In this document: positions 62,405-64,000 of the stretch, in pieces
How positions within the stretch are numbered: position 1 is the first letter of the stretch
How the letters are laid out: every line of letters begins with the position of its first letter
DNA from: Flavobacteriaceae bacterium
GTDB taxonomy: Bacteria > Bacteroidota > Bacteroidia > Flavobacteriales > Flavobacteriaceae
NCBI GenBank assembly: GCA_027082925.1
Contig: JALWTD010000017.1
Coordinates: forward strand, 248,001 to 312,000
DNA length: 64,000 bases
Direction: 5' to 3'
Translations under genes and position numbers: made by a program
The notes under the pieces: model-generated
Told to the model about the DNA's origin: nothing
Seen by the model: the letters and a program-made list of their open reading frames with translations, nothing else
Databases searched by the model: none

Positions 62405-63946
62405 ATGACAATGTTAGAGTGGTTTTTCTTTTTTTTAATAATTCAAATAGTTCATTTTGCAGGAACTTGGAAATTATACAAAAAAGCAGGAAGAAAATCG
62501 TGGGAAGCAATAATACCTATATACAATGCTGTTGTATTAATGCAAATAATTAGCAGACCTAAATGGTGGGTAATTTTATTATTTATACCTGTTATAAACT
62601 TGTTAATGTTTCCCGTAATTTGGGTTGAAACAATAAGAAGTTTTGGTAAAAACACAACTGTAGACACCTTTCTAGTTATTTTTACACTAGGTTTTTACAC
62701 CTACTATGTGAATTACGCTTTAGACGTTAACTATATTGAAGATAGAAGTTTAAAACCTAGAACCGAACTAGGAGAATGGGTAAGTTCTGTTGTATTTGCT
62801 ATTGTTGCGGCTACACTTGTTCACACCTACATTATGCAACCATATACCATTCCTACCTCATCGTTGGAAAAATCGTTATTAGTTGGTGATTTTCTTTTTG
62901 TAAGTAAGTTTCATTACGGAGCCAGAATTCCAATGACAACCATTGCTGCACCAATGGTACATGACTCATTACCTCTAATTAAAGCCAAATCGTATTTAAA
63001 AAAACCTCAACTACCTTATTTTAGACTTCCGGGGTTTCAAAAAATAAAACGTAACGAAATTGTTGTTTTTAGTTGGCCTGCCGATACTGTTCGCTTCTTT
63101 AGAGACAAATCGGGAATACACGTAGATAAACCTATAGATAAAAAATCTAACTATGTAAAACGCTGTGTAGGAATACCTGGAGACTCGTTAGAAATTATAA
63201 ATGGGTATATTTATATAAACGGTAAAAGAACAAAACTTCCGGATAGAACAAAAACACAGTACTTTCACCGTGTAATAGTAAAAGATGGCTTTAACCCAAA
63301 CAGCTTAATTAACAGGTATGGCTCTACTGAACTAGGAGGTGGCCAAAATGGAGAATACTTTGTAAACCTAACCGATGAAAATGCACGAAAACTAAAAAAC
63401 AATCCGCTTGTAAAAAGTGTTGTCAAAGAAATCTCGCCTAAAGGGAATTTTAACAAAGCGATTTTTCCACACAACAAACAGTATCCGTGGTCTATTGATA
63501 ACTACGGACCAATATACATTCCCGAGGAAGGTAAAACCGTAGCACTTAATACAAAATCACTTCCGTTTTATAAAAGAATTATTGAAGAATACGAACACAA
63601 TAATTTAACTGTAAACGGAGATGAAATTTATATCAACGGAAAACTTGCTACAAGTTATACTTTTAAGCAAAACTATTACTGGATGATGGGTGATAACAGA
63701 CAAAATTCTGAAGATGCACGCTATTGGGGATACGTTCCTTTTGACCATATTGTAGGAAAACCTGTTTTTATATTCTTTAGTTGGGATAGCAATGCACAAG
63801 GTATCGCAAATAAAATAAGATGGGAGCGTGTATTTACTACAGTTCACGGCTCAGGAAAACCGGTTTCGTATTTAAATTACTTTTTAGCCTTTTTAGCACT
63901 TTGGTACGGCTTTAGTGTGTATCGAAAACGTAAAAGAGAAGAATAA
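62405..63946 (+). CDS. lepB: Signal peptidase I with an N-terminal membrane domain
   Basis: Cleaves signal peptides on the periplasmic side of the inner membrane. At 513 residues it is much longer than E. coli LepB. The first 120 residues (WFFFFLIIQIVHFAGTWKLYKKAGRKSWEAIIPIYNAVVLMQII...) form an extra multi-helix domain like DUF5684. The peptidase follows: PYTIPTSSLEKSLLVGDFLFVSK (catalytic Ser), NYVKRCVGIPGDSLEI (catalytic Lys) and YYWMMGDNRQNSEDARYWGYVPFDHIVGKP. A large insertion of about 150 residues separates Box D and Box E. A C-terminal helix ends the protein. Confidence 0.94.
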   Translation: MTMLEWFFFFLIIQIVHFAGTWKLYKKAGRKSWEAIIPIYNAVVLMQIISRPKWWVILLFIPVINLLMFPVIWVETIRSFGKNTTVDTFLVIFTLGFYTYYVNYALDVNYIEDRSLKPRTELGEWVSSVVFAIVAATLVHTYIMQPYTIPTSSLEKSLLVGDFLFVSKFHYGARIPMTTIAAPMVHDSLPLIKAKSYLKKPQLPYFRLPGFQKIKRNEIVVFSWPADTVRFFRDKSGIHVDKPIDKKSNYVKRCVGIPGDSLEIINGYIYINGKRTKLPDRTKTQYFHRVIVKDGFNPNSLINRYGSTELGGGQNGEYFVNLTDENARKLKNNPLVKSVVKEISPKGNFNKAIFPHNKQYPWSIDNYGPIYIPEEGKTVALNTKSLPFYKRIIEEYEHNNLTVNGDEIYINGKLATSYTFKQNYYWMMGDNRQNSEDARYWGYVPFDHIVGKPVFIFFSWDSNAQGIANKIRWERVFTTVHGSGKPVSYLNYFLAFLALWYGFSVYRKRKREE

Positions 63947-63963
63947 AGTTTGCCAAAAAAGAA

Positions 63964-64000
63964 ATGATTGTACTTCAACCAACATACTTTGCTCCAATAA
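63964..64000 (+). CDS. WbqC-like family protein, first 12 codons only (partial)
   Basis: The last bases read MIVLQPTYFAPI before the window ends. This matches the start of WbqC-like proteins (Q-P-x-Y-F-x-P near the N-terminus), which in flavobacteria often follow lepB. The frame is closed upstream by a TGA. Only 12 residues are visible. Confidence 0.55.
   Translation, partial: MIVLQPTYFAPI

Overview
The window looks like the chromosome of a low-GC member of the Flavobacteriaceae (Bacteroidota). I infer this from the AT-rich sequence, the -7 promoter boxes of the Bacteroidota form TAnnTTTG, the near absence of Shine-Dalgarno sequences, and families typical of that group (DUF6913, DUF4834, DUF6095, DUF2851, DUF5683, YfhO, the 480-residue GAPDH). 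The species cannot be named from this. It is core chromosome: I see no insertion sequence, prophage, CRISPR array, rRNA or tRNA.

Layout. 0-16 kb: a ferritin start, dapA, a two-gene 5'-nucleotidase followed by GMP reductase, a Crp/Fnr regulator, ligA, a sulfide:quinone-oxidoreductase-like/TusE/DsrE trio, a long-form GAPDH, an HtrA protease, dapF, mltG and a lysozyme-like protein. 16-27 kb: a tetrapyrrole-methylase-type rRNA methyltransferase, LMW phosphatase, dnaA, YbgC-type thioesterase, YigZ, isoaspartyl peptidase, ribD, prmC, trmD and rplS. Then comes a 680-base gene-free stretch that looks like a large structured RNA gene, then icd and murQ. 27-30 kb: DUF6095, an ATP-grasp protein, DinB, a LysE exporter and a possible small RNA. 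30-38 kb: a minus-strand surface-glycan cluster (flippase, wecB, two glycosyltransferases, methyltransferase, YfhO). 38-50 kb: a plus-strand operon of envelope and rRNA-modification genes facing a minus-strand block (exonuclease, NtrC-like response regulator, ABC-2 exporter). 50-56 kb: a MarR regulator with its operator and a fadN-fadA-fadE beta-oxidation operon. 56-64 kb: DUF2851, nitroreductase, PepD, then parA-parB-DUF5683-dapB-lepB and the first codons of a WbqC-like gene.

How the genes fit together. dapA, dapB and dapF supply diaminopimelate for lysine and peptidoglycan; mltG, murQ and the lysozyme-like protein act on the same wall. The split nucleotidase and guaC suggest nucleotide salvage. 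The Crp/Fnr gene, a perfect palindrome and the SQR/TusE/DsrE operon suggest a sulfur-response unit. MarR and fadNAE suggest a fatty-acid degradation regulon.

The most interesting signals are mostly non-coding: a roughly 420-nt multi-helix RNA between rplS and icd; a hairpin leader on rplS; a possible small RNA near 30.2 kb; a recurring TAnnTTTG-N4/5-ATG arrangement implying leaderless mRNAs for dapF, ribD, trmD, murQ and marR; and a yigZ homologue that seems to lack any ATG, GTG or TTG start.
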